From contig NC_004061.1 of NCBI RefSeq assembly GCF_000007365.1, positions 496,001 to 560,000 of the forward strand: 64,000 nt of DNA. The letters run 5' to 3'. Within the stretch, counting starts at the first letter, position 1. Each line of letters opens with the position of its first letter. The DNA comes from Buchnera aphidicola str. Sg (Schizaphis graminum). GTDB taxonomy: Bacteria > Pseudomonadota > Gammaproteobacteria > Enterobacterales > Enterobacteriaceae. The notes beneath the pieces were generated by a model. That model was not told where the DNA came from. It saw only the letters and a list, made by a program, of their open reading frames with translations, and ran no database searches. Below, one piece after another: positions 32,591 to 43,634 of the stretch. The position numbers were made by a program, and so were the translations under genes.

Positions 32591-34336
32591 GTGAGATTGT
32601 TCAATCAATTAAAATGGTATTTTATAAAAGAATGGAAGCGTTATTTAGGATCAATTATATTATTAATAATAATAGCCTTTTTACAATTATTACCACCTAA
32701 GATAATTGGAATTTTAATAGATTTAATTATAAAAGAAAAAATGAGCGGTTTTGAAATATTACCTTGGATTTCAATTATTCTTTTAATTGCTATTATAGTT
32801 TATATACTGCGTTATTTATGGAGAATTCTTTTATTTGGTGCCTCATATCAATTAGCTACAGAATTACGAGTAAAATTTTATTCTTATCTTAGTAAACAAA
32901 GTGAAATATTTTTTTTAAAAAATCGTACTGGAGATCTTATAGCTAGAGCTACTAATGATGTTGATCGTGTTGTTTTTGCAGCAGGAGAGGGAGTTTTAAC
33001 ACTAGTAGATTCATCTGTAATGGGTATTTCAGTATTAATAGTAATGATTACACAAATTAGTTGGTTGTTAACCATAATTTCATTAATACCAATGCCAATT
33101 ATGGCTATTCTAATAAAAAAATATGGAAAAAAACTGCATGATACCTTTCGCAATGCTCAAAGTGCATTTTCTTTATTAAATAATCAAACACAAGAAATAT
33201 TAACTAGTATTCGAATGATTAGAGCATTTGGATTAGAAAAAAACCAATTAAAAAAATTTAACAACATTGTTAATGATACTGGAAAAAAAAATATGGAAGT
33301 TGCAGAAATAGATGCTCGTTTTGATCCAGTAATCTATTTATCAGTTGCATTTTCTAATTTGTTAGCTATTACAGCTGGAGGATGGTTAGTTTGGAACAAT
33401 ACTATTACAATTGGAAAATTGACTAGTTTCATCATGTATTTAGGTTTAATGATTTGGCCAATGTTAGCTTTAGCATGGATGTTTAATATTGTTGAAAGAG
33501 GAAGTGCAGCATGGGATAGGATTCATTCTATTATTAATCAAAATTTATATATAGAAGATGGAAAGAAAACAATAATAAATATGAATGGAAAATTAAATAT
33601 TAATATTGATATGTTTTTTTATCCTAAAAATAAAAAACCATCTTTAAAAAATATTTACTTAAGTCTTAATCCAGGAAAAACTTTAGGGATTTGTGGCCCT
33701 ACAGGTGCTGGAAAAAGTACTCTATTAAAACTGATTCAACGACAATTTAAAATTCATAAAGGAGAAATACTTTATAATTCTTCATCCTTATTAGAACTAA
33801 AAATTGACTATTGGAGAAGTAAAATCGGAGTTGTAAATCAAACTTCATTTTTATTTTCAGATAGCATATCAAACAATATTTCTTTAGGTAAACCTAAGGC
33901 TTCTCAGAAAGAAATAGAAAAAGCCGCTAAATTAGCTGATATACATAAGGATATTGTCTGTTTACCTCAAGGATATAATACTCAGGTAGGAGAAAGAGGT
34001 GTAATGTTATCTGGTGGTCAAAAGCAAAGAATAGCCATTGCACGTGCACTATTGTTGAATACAGAAATACTAATATTGGATGATGCTTTATCAGCAGTAG
34101 ATGGTAAAACAGAAAATAATATTTTAAAAAATTTAAAAAAATGGAAAGATAAGGGCTATTCTTTAATAATTGTAGCACATCGATTATCTGCATTAATTCA
34201 TGCAGATGAAATTATAGTGATTAAAGAAGGTACCATTATTCAAAGAGGAAATCATGAAAAATTAATAAAAGAGAAAAATTGGTATAAATCTATGTATGAT
34301 CATCAAAAGATACAAACAGAAATTGAAAATTTTTAA
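32591..34336 (+). CDS. mdlA: ABC exporter half-transporter MdlA
   Basis: MdlA and MdlB form a heterodimeric type IV ABC exporter of unknown substrate. The protein starts at GTG 32591: [11 protein letters not shown] matches E. coli MdlA and no nearby ATG fits. Six membrane helices (about 18-300) precede the nucleotide-binding domain with Walker [10 protein letters not shown], signature [16 protein letters not shown] and Walker [14 protein letters not shown]. The Asp after Walker B replaces the usual catalytic Glu, a degenerate site as I recall in E. coli MdlA. TAGGA lies upstream of the GTG. mdlB follows after 23 bp. Confidence 0.96.
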   Translation: MRLFNQLKWYFIKEWKRYLGSIILLIIIAFLQLLPPKIIGILIDLIIKEKMSGFEILPWISIILLIAIIVYILRYLWRILLFGASYQLATELRVKFYSYLSKQSEIFFLKNRTGDLIARATNDVDRVVFAAGEGVLTLVDSSVMGISVLIVMITQISWLLTIISLIPMPIMAILIKKYGKKLHDTFRNAQSAFSLLNNQTQEILTSIRMIRAFGLEKNQLKKFNNIVNDTGKKNMEVAEIDARFDPVIYLSVAFSNLLAITAGGWLVWNNTITIGKLTSFIMYLGLMIWPMLALAWMFNIVERGSAAWDRIHSIINQNLYIEDGKKTIINMNGKLNINIDMFFYPKNKKPSLKNIYLSLNPGKTLGICGPTGAGKSTLLKLIQRQFKIHKGEILYNSSSLLELKIDYWRSKIGVVNQTSFLFSDSISNNISLGKPKASQKEIEKAAKLADIHKDIVCLPQGYNTQVGERGVMLSGGQKQRIAIARALLLNTEILILDDALSAVDGKTENNILKNLKKWKDKGYSLIIVAHRLSALIHADEIIVIKEGTIIQRGNHEKLIKEKNWYKSMYDHQKIQTEIENF

Positions 34337-34359
34337 AAAATAGATGAGAAATTTATAAT

Positions 34360-36102
34360 ATGGATCATTTAATACAATTTTGGCCCATTTTAAAACGTTT
34401 AATAATTTATGCAATACCATGGAAAAAAAAAATAATATTAGCATTTTTTTTACTTTTAAGTGGAGCAACTTCTGAAGTTTTAGGACCAATTTTAATAAGT
34501 TATTTTATTAATAATATTTTGTCTCAACATCAATTAAATTTTCAATTAATACTAATTATTATAGTGATATTCATAATGCTGCAAATATTAGCAGTTTTTT
34601 TTAATTATTTTCAAAGTATTTTATTTAATAAAATAGCTGTAGGGATTGTTAATAAACTCCGAAACGACGTCATGAAAGCAGCACTAAATCAACCTATCAG
34701 TGAGTTTGACTCCCAACCTATTGGACAAATGATTTCAAAAGTAACTAATGATACTGAAGTTATTAAAGAGCTATATGATACTGTTGGTCCTACTTTCTTT
34801 CGAAGTATAACTTTGATTATAATTATATTATTTGCAATGTTTACTCTCGAATGGCATATGGCAATAATAACTATTTTTATTATTCCCTTAGTAATTATTG
34901 TAATGTCAATATATCAATATTATAGTACTCCTTTGTTAAGAAATGTACGGTATTACGTAGCTAATATTAATAATAAATTTAATGAAACTATTAACGGAAT
35001 GAATGTTATTCAACAATTTAGACAACAAACAAGATTTGAAAACAATATTAAAGAAAGTAGTGAATTACATTATTTAGCTAGAATGAAAATATTAAAATTA
35101 GATGGTTTTTTGTTAAGACCACTATTAAGTTTATTATCAGCTTTAGTACTTTGCAGTTTTATGTTCTTATTCAGTTATTTTTCTATTGGAGTATACGAAG
35201 TAGGCGTATTATATGCTTTTATTACGTATCTTGGTCGTCTCAACGAACCTTTAATTTCAATTACTATTCAACAATCTATATTACAGCAAGCAATAGTAGC
35301 AGGAGAAAGAATTTTTTCTCTTATAGATTCACCAAAACAAAAATATGGAAACAATGAAGAAGAAATAAAAAGTGGAAAAATAAATATTAAAAATCTCAGT
35401 TTCAAATATAAAGAAAGTGGAGAAAACATACTTAATAATATTAATATATATATTCCGTCTAAAAGTTTTGTTGCATTTGTAGGTCAAACTGGAAGTGGGA
35501 AAAGTACTTTAGCTAACTTATTAATGGGATATTATCCTATAAAACATGGGAAAATATACTTAGATGATAAATCTATTAATTGCATATCTCATGATGTTTT
35601 ACGAAAAAATATATTAATGGTGCAACAAGATCCAATAGTTCTAGCAGATACCTTCTCTTCTAATATTACACTGGGAAAAAAAATATCTGAGGAAAAGATA
35701 TGGAATGTATTAAAAACTGTTCATCTCTCTTCATTAGTTCAATCCATGCCAAAAGGGATATACTCTATTTTAGGAGAAGAAGGAAATAATTTATCTCTCG
35801 GCCAAAAACAATTATTAGCTATTGCAAGAATACTAGTACGCAATCCTAAAATACTTATATTAGATGAAGCTACTGCTAACATTGATTCAGGAACTGAAAA
35901 ATTAATTCAAACAACTTTGTCTTCTATACGCGCAAAAACAACCTTAGTTGTTATAGCTCATAGATTGTCGACAGTTATTGAAGCAGATATGATTGTAGTA
36001 TTAAAAAAAGGAAAAATTGTTGAATTGGGAACACATAAGCAATTATTAGAAAAAAAAGGTTTTTATTGGAAAATGTATAATTTTCAACTTTTTAATTGCT
36101 AA
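34360..36102 (+). CDS. mdlB: ABC exporter half-transporter MdlB
   Basis: Partner of MdlA, 580 residues, six membrane helices and a nucleotide-binding domain with Walker A GQTGSGKSTLANLL, signature LSLGQKQLLAIARILV (LSLGQ instead of LSGGQ) and Walker B ILILDEATANIDSGTE, which keeps the catalytic Glu. Together with the Asp in MdlA this gives one canonical and one degenerate ATP site. A 10-A run at 34423-34432 lies in frame near the start. Its 3' end faces the 4.5S RNA gene. The E. coli followers glnK and amtB are absent. Confidence 0.96.
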   Translation: MDHLIQFWPILKRLIIYAIPWKKKIILAFFLLLSGATSEVLGPILISYFINNILSQHQLNFQLILIIIVIFIMLQILAVFFNYFQSILFNKIAVGIVNKLRNDVMKAALNQPISEFDSQPIGQMISKVTNDTEVIKELYDTVGPTFFRSITLIIIILFAMFTLEWHMAIITIFIIPLVIIVMSIYQYYSTPLLRNVRYYVANINNKFNETINGMNVIQQFRQQTRFENNIKESSELHYLARMKILKLDGFLLRPLLSLLSALVLCSFMFLFSYFSIGVYEVGVLYAFITYLGRLNEPLISITIQQSILQQAIVAGERIFSLIDSPKQKYGNNEEEIKSGKINIKNLSFKYKESGENILNNINIYIPSKSFVAFVGQTGSGKSTLANLLMGYYPIKHGKIYLDDKSINCISHDVLRKNILMVQQDPIVLADTFSSNITLGKKISEEKIWNVLKTVHLSSLVQSMPKGIYSILGEEGNNLSLGQKQLLAIARILVRNPKILILDEATANIDSGTEKLIQTTLSSIRAKTTLVVIAHRLSTVIEADMIVVLKKGKIVELGTHKQLLEKKGFYWKMYNFQLFNC

Positions 36103-36108
36103 AATATA

Positions 36109-36218
36109 GGAGATTCTGTTAGCTATATCAAAACACCTGTATCGATTGATTTGGCTGCTTCTTTCCAGATCTGACCAATTATTCAATTTAACAGTGTTTA
36201 GGACTAACAGAAATCTCC
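36109..36218 (-). ncRNA. ffs: 4.5S RNA, signal recognition particle RNA
   Basis: Read on the minus strand this gap encodes SRP RNA: the Ffh-binding core GGTCAGATCTGGAAAGAAGC then AGCCAAATC matches the E. coli 4.5S RNA core, including the GGAA tetraloop, here closed by U-A instead of C-G. The ends pair as GGAGATTTCTGTTAG at the 5' side with CTAACAGAATCTCC at the 3' side, forming the long terminal helix. Length is about 110 nt (E. coli 114). The position between mdlB and dnaX is the E. coli one. It carries no protein gene. End points are set from the terminal helix and may be off by a few bases. Confidence 0.95.
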
Positions 36219-36261
36219 TTTTTGTAATAAATTTTTTAAATTGTATAAGACATAGTATAAT

Positions 36262-36288
36262 TTTATAGACCAAATATATATTTGACAA
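36262..36288 (-). promoter_or_regulatory. Possible promoter of ffs
   Basis: On the minus strand TTGTCA (36283-36288) and TATAAA (36262-36267) are 15 bp apart, about 44 bp before the mature 5' end. E. coli 4.5S RNA has a 5' leader removed by RNase P, so a leader of this size is possible. Spacing is short; TATACT at 36254-36259 is an alternative -10. Confidence 0.35.
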
Positions 36289-36403
36289 CTAATATTTTTA
36301 ATATTATAAAAATTAAATAAAATTTTTATAAAAAAAAGAGAATACTTTTACATTCTAAAAAATATTGATAGCATAATAATATTTCTATAAAGAAAAATAA
36401 TAT

Positions 36404-37495
36404 ATGAATTATCAAATACTAGCAAGAAAATGGCGTCCTCAATCTTTTAAAAAAATAATTGGTCAAAAATATATTGTTAAAGCTATATCTAATGGATTTT
36501 CTCTTGGGAAAATTCATCATGCATGGTTATTATCTGGAACAAGAGGTGTAGGAAAAACTACAATTGCTCGTTTAATCGCTAAAAGTTTAAATTGTGAAAT
36601 AGGTATCACATCTTTACCATGTAGAAAATGTACTATCTGTCAAGAAATAGAAAAAGGTATTTGTCTCGATTTTATTGAAATAGATGCGGCTTCACGTACG
36701 AAAGTAGAAGAAATTCGAGAAATTTTAGATAACATTTACTACACTCCTTCTAAAAGTCGTTTTAAGGTATATTTAATTGACGAAGTTCATATGCTATCTA
36801 GACATAGTTTTAATGCACTTCTTAAAACTCTTGAAGAACCTCCTCAACATATAAAATTTATTTTAGCTACAACAGATGTAGAAAAAATACCTAAAACTAT
36901 TAGATCACGTTGTTTACATTTTAAATTAAATATATTATCAGAAGAAGATATTTTTAATTTTTTAAAACATATTCTCAAAAAGGGAGGTAATAATTTTGAT
37001 GAAGAAGCATTAAAAATAATATCTGATTATGCTAATGGAAGTATGAGAGATGCGTTAAACCTATTAGAACATGCTATGCATTTAAGTAAAAATAATATAA
37101 ATTTAAAAAATACAACTGAAATGTTAGGTATACCAAATAAAAAACATGCTTTCTTACTAACAAAATTTTTATTAGAACAAGATTCAAAAAAAATGATGTG
37201 TTTATTAAACAAAATAAGTAAGATAGGCTTAGAATGGCAAAATATCTTAATAGAAATGATGCGTTTTTTACACCATATAGCTATGCTAAAATCTTATCCA
37301 AAAATATGGAATCAAATTTTTATAAAAAATAATGAAAATGAAATAAAAAAAATTGCAGAAAATAATAGCAAATATAATATTCAATTATGTTATAAAATCT
37401 TGTTAAAGGGAAGAAAAGAATTATTTTTTTCACCTAATCATAAAATGGGAGTAGAAATGATTTTACTCCAAGCAATTACAGAAATAAAAAGATAA
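36404..37495 (+). CDS. dnaX: DNA polymerase III clamp-loader subunit (gamma-like, short DnaX)
   Basis: DnaX is the ATPase core of the clamp loader that places the beta clamp on DNA. Residues 1-363 cover domains I-III: Walker A GTRGVGKT (45-52), zinc cysteines at 64, 73, 76 and 79 as in E. coli, DEVHML, the SRC motif in TIRSRCLHF, and [13 protein letters not shown] at the end of domain III. The protein stops there, so the tau-specific domains IV and V (DnaB and alpha-subunit binding) are missing. No proper A-AAA-AAG slippery heptamer precedes the stop. How helicase and polymerase are linked is unclear. Confidence 0.96.
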   Translation: MNYQILARKWRPQSFKKIIGQKYIVKAISNGFSLGKIHHAWLLSGTRGVGKTTIARLIAKSLNCEIGITSLPCRKCTICQEIEKGICLDFIEIDAASRTKVEEIREILDNIYYTPSKSRFKVYLIDEVHMLSRHSFNALLKTLEEPPQHIKFILATTDVEKIPKTIRSRCLHFKLNILSEEDIFNFLKHILKKGGNNFDEEALKIISDYANGSMRDALNLLEHAMHLSKNNINLKNTTEMLGIPNKKHAFLLTKFLLEQDSKKMMCLLNKISKIGLEWQNILIEMMRFLHHIAMLKSYPKIWNQIFIKNNENEIKKIAENNSKYNIQLCYKILLKGRKELFFSPNHKMGVEMILLQAITEIKR

Positions 37496-37551
37496 AAATT
37501 ATTTATAGTATTAACTGTTATCAAATTTCATTTAAAAAAGAGAGAATCAAT

Positions 37552-37881
37552 ATGTTTACTAAAGGTGGATTAGGAAATCTTATGAAACAAGCTCAACAAA
37601 TGCAAGAAAAGATGGCAAAAGTACAAGAAGAAATAGCTAAAATGGAAGTTACAGGAGAAGCAGGTGCAGGATTAGTAAAAGTAACTATTAATGGAGCACA
37701 TAATTGTAGACGTGTAGAAGTAGATCCAAGTTTACTAAAAGATGATAAAGATATGTTAGAAGATTTAGCTGCAGCTGCTTTTAATGATGCGACTAGAAGA
37801 ATATCTGAAGTTCAAAAGAAAAAAATGTCCGCTATATCTACAGGAATGCAGTTGCCTACAGGATTTAATATACCAATATAA
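37552..37881 (+). CDS. ybaB: Nucleoid-associated protein YbaB/EbfC
   Basis: A 109-residue YbaB family protein, a small dimeric DNA-binding protein. Visible blocks: [20 protein letters not shown], then [20 protein letters not shown] and [27 protein letters not shown] precedes ATG 37552. As in E. coli it follows dnaX, but recR, which normally comes next, is lost. It is less AT-biased in codon choice than dnaX, suggesting stronger conservation. Confidence 0.96.
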   Translation: MFTKGGLGNLMKQAQQMQEKMAKVQEEIAKMEVTGEAGAGLVKVTINGAHNCRRVEVDPSLLKDDKDMLEDLAAAAFNDATRRISEVQKKKMSAISTGMQLPTGFNIPI

Positions 37882-37995
37882 ATAAATTATGCAAAATAAG
37901 AAAATAAAAAATTTTATTAATTGAACAATAAATTTTTAATAAATATTTTTTTTAAAAGGAATTATACATTTTATTTTTTAAAAAAGAGATTTTAT

Positions 37996-39873
37996 ATGAA
38001 TATACAAAAAAAAGAAGTATATAGTTTTCAATCTGAAGTAAAACAATTATTACATTTAATGATTCATTCTTTATATTCAAATAAAGAAATATTTTTAAGA
38101 GAATTAATATCTAATGCATCAGATGCAATAGATAAATTAAGATTTCAATCTATATCAAATCCAGAATTGTATGAAAATGATAGCGACTTTAAAATTCAAA
38201 TATCTATTAATAAGTCTCAAGGTACTTTAATTATTAGTGATAACGGTATTGGAATGACACGTCAAGATGTAGTTGAAAATTTAGGTACAATTGCAAAATC
38301 AGGAACTAAGTCATTTATAAAATCTTTAGAAAAAAAAGAAAAAAATGTAAAAAATGAACTAATTGGAGAGTTTGGTGTCGGTTTTTATTCATCTTTTATA
38401 GTATCAAAAAAAGTATCAGTAAGAACAAGGTTTGCAGGGAGTAAATCAAATCTAGGTGTATTATGGGAATCATCTGGAGAAGGAGAATACAACATTACTG
38501 ATATAAAGAAAAAAACTAGAGGTACCGAAATCACTTTATTTTTAAAAAAAGAAGAAGAAGAGTTTTTAGAGTTATGGCGGATTGAAGGTATAGTCAGCAA
38601 GTATTCTGATCATATTACTGTACCAGTAAAAATACAAAAATATGATGAAAAAAATAAAATATATTTTTGGGAAAAAATCAATAAAGCCAAGGCATTATGG
38701 ACACAAAACAAAGCTACTATTAGTGAAAAAGAATATCAAGAGTTTTATAAACACCTTACAAATGATCAAAATAACCCACTTTTTTGGAGTCATAATCATG
38801 TAGAAGGCATTAATGAATATATTAGTTTGTTATTTATTCCTGAAAAAGCTGCTTGGGACATTTGGAATAGAGATAATAAATCTGGTTTAAAATTGTATGT
38901 AAAACGTGTTTATATTATGGATAATTCTCAAGCTTTTCTTCCAAACTATTTAAGATTTATTAGAGGATTAATAGATTCAAATAATTTACCTTTAAATGTT
39001 TCTCGAGAAATATTACAAGATAACTCTATTACGCAAAACTTAAAAAAAGCATTAATAAAAAGATCGTTAAAAATGCTTCAAACATTATCAAAAAAAGATA
39101 ATGAAAAATATCAAATATTCTGGAATCAATTCGGATCAGTTTTAAAAGAAGGACCTGCTGAAGATAGTAACAATTTAAATTTAATTGCTAGTCTCTTACG
39201 ATTTACATCTATTCAAAATAATAGTTCTGAACAAAATATTTCACTAGAAAAATACATATCTAATATGCATGAAAAACAAGAAAAAATATATTATATTACT
39301 GCAGATAGTTACACATCAGCAAAAAATAGTCCACATTTAGAATTGTTTAATAAAAAAAATATTGATGTTTTATTACTATCAGATAGAATTGATGAATGGA
39401 TGATGAATTATCTTACTGAATTTGAAGGAAAAAAATTTCAATCCATCAGCAAAGAAGATCTATCATTGAATAAATTAACAAAAGAAAATGAAAATAAAAA
39501 AGAAACATCAACAGAAATGATAGAATTTTTAAAAAAAGTAAAAAAAACTTTAGGTGATAAAGTAAAATCAGTACGGTTAACATATCGATTAACAGAAACT
39601 CCATGTATCGTATTAAGTGATTCAAATGAAATGAGCACTCAAATGGCAAAACTATTTAGTGCAGCAGGACAAAGTGTTCCAGAATTAAAATATATATTTG
39701 AAATCAATCCAGAACATAAATTAATACAAAAGATATGTAAAATAAAAGAAAACGAAAAATTTGACGAGTGGATTAAATTATTATTAGATCAAGCACTATT
39801 TGCCGAAAAAGGAAATTTAGAAAATCCACATGAATTTATTGCTAGAACAAATAAATTAATTTTAGAACAATAA
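37996..39873 (+). CDS. htpG: Chaperone HtpG (bacterial Hsp90)
   Basis: HtpG is the bacterial Hsp90. The frame extends upstream to a TTG at 37921, but ATG 37996, after AAAGAGATTTTAT, gives [19 protein letters not shown], which fits E. coli, for 625 residues (E. coli 624). The GHKL ATPase site is intact: [41 protein letters not shown] and [13 protein letters not shown]. The middle domain ([13 protein letters not shown], with the ATP-sensing Arg) and the C-terminal dimer domain ([15 protein letters not shown]) are complete. Confidence 0.98.
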   Translation: MNIQKKEVYSFQSEVKQLLHLMIHSLYSNKEIFLRELISNASDAIDKLRFQSISNPELYENDSDFKIQISINKSQGTLIISDNGIGMTRQDVVENLGTIAKSGTKSFIKSLEKKEKNVKNELIGEFGVGFYSSFIVSKKVSVRTRFAGSKSNLGVLWESSGEGEYNITDIKKKTRGTEITLFLKKEEEEFLELWRIEGIVSKYSDHITVPVKIQKYDEKNKIYFWEKINKAKALWTQNKATISEKEYQEFYKHLTNDQNNPLFWSHNHVEGINEYISLLFIPEKAAWDIWNRDNKSGLKLYVKRVYIMDNSQAFLPNYLRFIRGLIDSNNLPLNVSREILQDNSITQNLKKALIKRSLKMLQTLSKKDNEKYQIFWNQFGSVLKEGPAEDSNNLNLIASLLRFTSIQNNSSEQNISLEKYISNMHEKQEKIYYITADSYTSAKNSPHLELFNKKNIDVLLLSDRIDEWMMNYLTEFEGKKFQSISKEDLSLNKLTKENENKKETSTEMIEFLKKVKKTLGDKVKSVRLTYRLTETPCIVLSDSNEMSTQMAKLFSAAGQSVPELKYIFEINPEHKLIQKICKIKENEKFDEWIKLLLDQALFAEKGNLENPHEFIARTNKLILEQ

Positions 39874-39879
39874 AAATAT

Positions 39880-39906
39880 GATTACTACTTTTTTATAGTA
39901 GTAATC
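39880..39906 (+). terminator. Hairpin between htpG and adk
   Basis: GATTACTAC (39880-39888), 9-nt loop TTTTTTATA, GTAGTAATC (39898-39906): a perfect 9-bp stem 7 bp after htpG. There is no strong T-run after it, so it may be an RNA end-stabilising hairpin or a weak terminator. Confidence 0.5.
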
Positions 39907-39945
39907 TTACTCTTAAAATAATCTTTTAAACATGAAAAAATAATT

Positions 39946-40590
39946 ATGCGTATTATTTTATTAGGTGCTCCAGGTACAGGAAAAGGAACACAAGCAAAAT
40001 TGATTACAGAAAATTATAATATCCCCAAAATATCAACAGGAGATATTTTAAGAGAAAATATTCAAAAAAAAAATACAATTGGTAAAAAAATACACAATAT
40101 TTTAAAAAATGGAGAATTAGTTTCCAATAGAATTGTATGTAATTTAATAGGAGAAAGAATTCAAAAAAAAGATTGTATTCATGGTTTTTTATTAGATGGA
40201 TTTCCAAGAACACAAAAACAAGCTGAATACATATCAAATCTTAAAATAAAAATTGATTATGTTTTAGAATTAATAGTTCCATACGAATTAATTTTAAAGA
40301 GGATATGTGGAAGAAGAGTGCATACTCCATCTGGAAGAATTTATAATATCAATTATAATCCTCCTAGGGAAGAAGGAAAAGACGATCTTACTCAAGAAAA
40401 ATTAACTATCAGAGAAGATGATACAATTGAAATTGTTAAAAAAAGACTAGAAAACTACGAAAAAAATTCTTTTTTACTAAATAAATATTATTTAAGAGAA
40501 AAAAAATTAAAAAAGTTGCAATATTTTAAAATTGATGGAAAACAAAGCATTTATAAAATTCAAAGAGAAATAAAGATGATGTTAAAATAA
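39946..40590 (+). CDS. adk: Adenylate kinase
   Basis: Adk interconverts ATP + AMP and 2 ADP. The 214-residue protein is exactly the E. coli length and of the long-LID type: P-loop GAPGTGKGTQAKLI (7-20), NMP-binding ISTGDILRENI and LLDGFPRTQKQA, and LID segment CGRRVHTPSGRIYNINYNPP without the zinc cysteines. A 10-A run at 40074-40083 is in frame. E. coli hemH, next after adk, is gone. Confidence 0.98.
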   Translation: MRIILLGAPGTGKGTQAKLITENYNIPKISTGDILRENIQKKNTIGKKIHNILKNGELVSNRIVCNLIGERIQKKDCIHGFLLDGFPRTQKQAEYISNLKIKIDYVLELIVPYELILKRICGRRVHTPSGRIYNINYNPPREEGKDDLTQEKLTIREDDTIEIVKKRLENYEKNSFLLNKYYLREKKLKKLQYFKIDGKQSIYKIQREIKMMLK

Positions 40591-40610
40591 AAAATAAAAA
40601 TTTTTATTTT

Positions 40611-40684
40611 TGCGTTCTACAGGATTCGAACCTGTGACCTACGGCTTAGAAGGCCGTTGCTCTATCCAGCTGAGCTAAGAACGC
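40611..40684 (-). tRNA. argU: tRNA-Arg (TCT)
   Basis: The minus strand gives a 74-nt cloverleaf starting GCGTTCTTAGCTCAGCTGGA and ending TGTAGAACGCA. The anticodon arm is ACGGC-CTTCTAA-GCCGT, anticodon TCT, reading AGA, the dominant arginine codon in AT-rich genes here. The 3' CCA is not encoded and must be added enzymatically. It lies between adk and folD. Confidence 0.96.
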
Positions 40685-40829
40685 AGATAATCGACAAAAT
40701 TAAAATTTAACATTAAAACAATATATATGCAACTAAATTAATATGAATATTCTATATATTAATATAAAAAAAATTATATCAAAAATTAAAATGATTTTTC
40801 ACTAAAAAAAATAACTGAGCTACGAAATA

Positions 40830-41687
40830 ATGTCTGCAATAATTATAGATGGCATCAAAATTGCAAAAAAAATAGAATTAAATCTTTTAAAAAAGATAGA
40901 AGAAAGGGAAAAAAATAAAAAAAGGATACCAGGATTGGCAGTAATTTTAATAGGAAAAAATCCTGCTTCTGAAATTTATGTAAAAAGAAAAATATCAGTA
41001 TGTAAAAAAGTTGGATTTATTTCTAAATATTGGAGTTTTCCTATAAATGTTGATGAAAAAGATATATTGAATCTTATCGAAAAATTAAACAACAACATTA
41101 ATATAGACGGTATTTTAGTACAGTTACCTATACCTAAGCAAATAAATTATTATAAAATATTTAGTAGTATCAGACCTGATAAAGATGTAGATGGTTTTCA
41201 TCCTTACAATACAGGCTCTTTATGTCAAAGAAATCCTACTTTAAGAGCTTGTACACCTAAGGGGATCATCACAATGTTAAACTATACAAAAATTAAAACT
41301 CATGGACTAAATGCTGTGATGGTTGGAGCTTCTAACATAGTAGGTAGACCTATGAGTATGGAACTATTATTAGCTGGATGTACAACTACAGTGACACATA
41401 GATTTACTAAAAACTTAAGACATCATATTAAAAACGCTGATCTTTTAGTAGTTGCAATTGGAAAACCAAATTTTCTACATGGAGATTGGATAAAAGAAGG
41501 TGCTATAGTAATAGATGTAGGTATTAATAAATTGAAAGATGGATCTATAGTAGGTGATGTAGATTTTAAATCAGCATCTCTAAAAGCTGCTTATATCACT
41601 CCAGTACCAGGGGGGGTTGGTCCAATCACAGTTATAACGTTGTTAGAAAATACTTTAGAGGCCTGTGAAAAATATCATGAATTTTAA
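40830..41687 (+). CDS. folD: Bifunctional methylenetetrahydrofolate dehydrogenase/cyclohydrolase
   Basis: FolD interconverts 5,10-methylene- and 10-formyl-tetrahydrofolate; 10-formyl-THF is the donor for Fmt, also encoded in this window. The 285 residues (E. coli 288) show the catalytic YVKRK segment in [18 protein letters not shown], the binding blocks [10 protein letters not shown] and [17 protein letters not shown], and the NADP region [17 protein letters not shown] and [18 protein letters not shown], ending [12 protein letters not shown]. Convergent with cysS across an 18-bp gap. Confidence 0.98.
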   Translation: MSAIIIDGIKIAKKIELNLLKKIEEREKNKKRIPGLAVILIGKNPASEIYVKRKISVCKKVGFISKYWSFPINVDEKDILNLIEKLNNNINIDGILVQLPIPKQINYYKIFSSIRPDKDVDGFHPYNTGSLCQRNPTLRACTPKGIITMLNYTKIKTHGLNAVMVGASNIVGRPMSMELLLAGCTTTVTHRFTKNLRHHIKNADLLVVAIGKPNFLHGDWIKEGAIVIDVGINKLKDGSIVGDVDFKSASLKAAYITPVPGGVGPITVITLLENTLEACEKYHEF

Positions 41688-41705
41688 ATGCAATAAATAA
41701 ATATG

Positions 41706-43097
41706 TTATCGTTTAAAACGCCATAAGGTTTTTTCAGGCAAATCTTCTAAGATAACATTTAATTTTATTAATTTATCACGTAATTTATCAGCTTCTTTCC
41801 ATAATTTTGATTTTCTAGCAAAATTTCTTTTTTCAATTAATGATTCAATTTTTTTTATAATTTCTTCATCAAAAGGTAATTTTTTTTGCAAAAAATATTG
41901 TGATGTATTTAATAAAAAACCTAAATAACCAGCTAGTTTCTGTAATCTAAAAGCAAAAAAATTTGATTTAGATAAATCTATCTTTTTTAAATAGTTAATT
42001 TTTCGGGCTAATTTAAATAAAATAGAAAATGCCTGAGGTGTGTTAAAATCATCATTTAAAGCTTCAAAAAAATCTATCTCAAAATTCACACCTTCTATAG
42101 GATCAAAAATAGGTTTTGTACCATACAATGTTACATATAAATATTCTAGTGACATTTCAGATTTCTTTAAATTTTCTTCCGTATAATAAATAGGATGTCG
42201 ATAATGAGTAGATAAAAAGAAAAAACGTAAAACTTCAGCTTCATATTTCTCTAGAACATCTTTTAAAAAAAATGAATTACCTAAAGATTTAGACATTTTT
42301 TGATTTTTAATTATTACTAATCCTGAATGCATCCAAAACTTTACTCTGAAATTTTTATTTAAACATCTTGACTGGGATATTTCATTTTCATGATGAGGAA
42401 AAAGAAGATCTGAACCACCTCCATGAATATCTATATAATCTTTAAAAAAAACATTAGTGATAGCGGTACATTCAATATGCCAACCGGGACGTCCTTTACC
42501 CCACGGTGAATTCCAAGAAAATTTTTCTTCTTTTTTAGATTTCTTCCAAAGTATAAAATCTGATGAATTCTTTTTTTCTTTATCTATAGAAATACGTGTA
42601 CCAGATATTAATTTATCTAAAGATTGACGAGATAAAGTTCCGTAAAATTTATCACTATTTATTGAGAAAATTACATCTCCATGATCATTAACATAGGCGT
42701 TTTTATTTTTAATTAGTTTTTCAATAACTTTAATTATATCAATAATATAATTAGTAACGCGAGGTTCTTCATCAGGAGGGGAAATGCCTAATAAAGAAAA
42801 ATCTTTATTCATTTCTTTTATCATAATATTTGTAAAAGCACTAATATCAATTTTTTCTTTTAATGATTTTAAAATAATTTTATCATCAATATCTGTAATA
42901 TTACGAATATATTTAACTTGAAATCCTATTAATCGTAAATAACGCACTATCATGTCAAAAACAACGAAAGTACGTGCGTGACCAATATGACAAAAATCAT
43001 ATACAGTAACTCCACAAACATATAAATTAATTTTTTTGTTTTTAATAGGTTTAAAAATTTCTTTTTTAGATGTTGCGGTATTAAAAATTTTTAACAT
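41706..43097 (-). CDS. cysS: Cysteinyl-tRNA synthetase
   Basis: Class I synthetase that charges tRNA-Cys. The 463 residues (E. coli 461) contain the zinc/active-site [19 protein letters not shown] with the HIGH motif, the WHIECTAI and [18 protein letters not shown] zinc ligands, and KMSKSLGN. The C-terminal anticodon-binding domain is complete, ending [14 protein letters not shown] 43097 follows ATGAGAAATTT. Confidence 0.98.
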
Positions 43098-43167
43098 AAA
43101 TTTCTCATGAAATATTTAAAAAAAATAAAATATATTATTTTCTATAATATCAATATGTTAAACTAAT

Positions 43168-43192
43168 TAGATATATTAATATCTATTTTTTT
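43168..43192 (+). terminator. Terminator-like hairpin upstream of ybeD
   Basis: TAGATAT, loop ATTA, ATATCTA (43168-43185), followed by seven T. It lies in the gap between the divergent genes cysS and ybeD, where no transcript is expected to end, so it may be an attenuator or a chance AT-rich structure. Confidence 0.35.
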
Positions 43193-43291
43193 ATAAAAAA
43201 TTTTAAATGATATGTTTATATAAAAATATAACAAATTAATTAATTTTTTTTAAATTAAAAAATTCATTAAAAATAACACCAGGATTAATTA

Positions 43292-43555
43292 ATGAAGACA
43301 AAATTACGAGAAATGTTAAAATTCCCTTGTTTTTTTACTTATAAGATCATTGGTTTAGCACAACCCGAACTTGTTGATCAAATAATAAAAGTCATTCAAA
43401 TTCAGATTCCTGGAGATTATACACCTCAAGTAAAATCAAGTAACAGAGGTAATTATCTTTCTGTTTCCATTACAATATGTGCAAAAAATTTTGAACAGAT
43501 TGAAACATTGTACCATGATATTAGTAAAATAAATATGGTGAGAATGGTTCTATAA
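43292..43555 (+). CDS. ybeD: UPF0250 protein YbeD
   Basis: A small conserved protein of 87 residues, the same length as E. coli Ybe[22 protein letters not shown]-like [34 protein letters not shown] and [11 protein letters not shown] match along its length. It has an ACT-like fold in E. coli; the function is not established (E. coli neighbours are dacA and lipB, absent here). Confidence 0.95.
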   Translation: MKTKLREMLKFPCFFTYKIIGLAQPELVDQIIKVIQIQIPGDYTPQVKSSNRGNYLSVSITICAKNFEQIETLYHDISKINMVRMVL

Positions 43556-43573
43556 AAAATATAAGATCCTAAA

Positions 43574-43601
43574 TAGTACAGCTCGATAAAGAGCCGTACT
43601 A
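43574..43601. terminator. Bidirectional terminator between ybeD and cspE
   Basis: TAGTACAGCTC, loop GATAAA, GAGCCGTACTA: a 10-pair stem with one A-C mismatch. On the plus strand it is followed by AAAAAAGATTTTTATTTTTT. It lies between convergent genes and can serve both. Confidence 0.65.
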
Positions 43602-43634
43602 AAAAAGATTTTTATTTTTTATTTAAAAAAAAAT

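Noticed and set aside
36046..36288. 80-codon minus-strand ORF between mdlB and dnaX
   Set aside because: It overlaps the 4.5S RNA gene and the end of mdlB; the RNA explains the conserved sequence.
37480..37500. Programmed frameshift in dnaX giving a second product
   Set aside because: The end has ATAAAAAGATAAAA but no A-AAA-AAG heptamer with a stem-loop, and there is no tau-like ORF beyond the stop.
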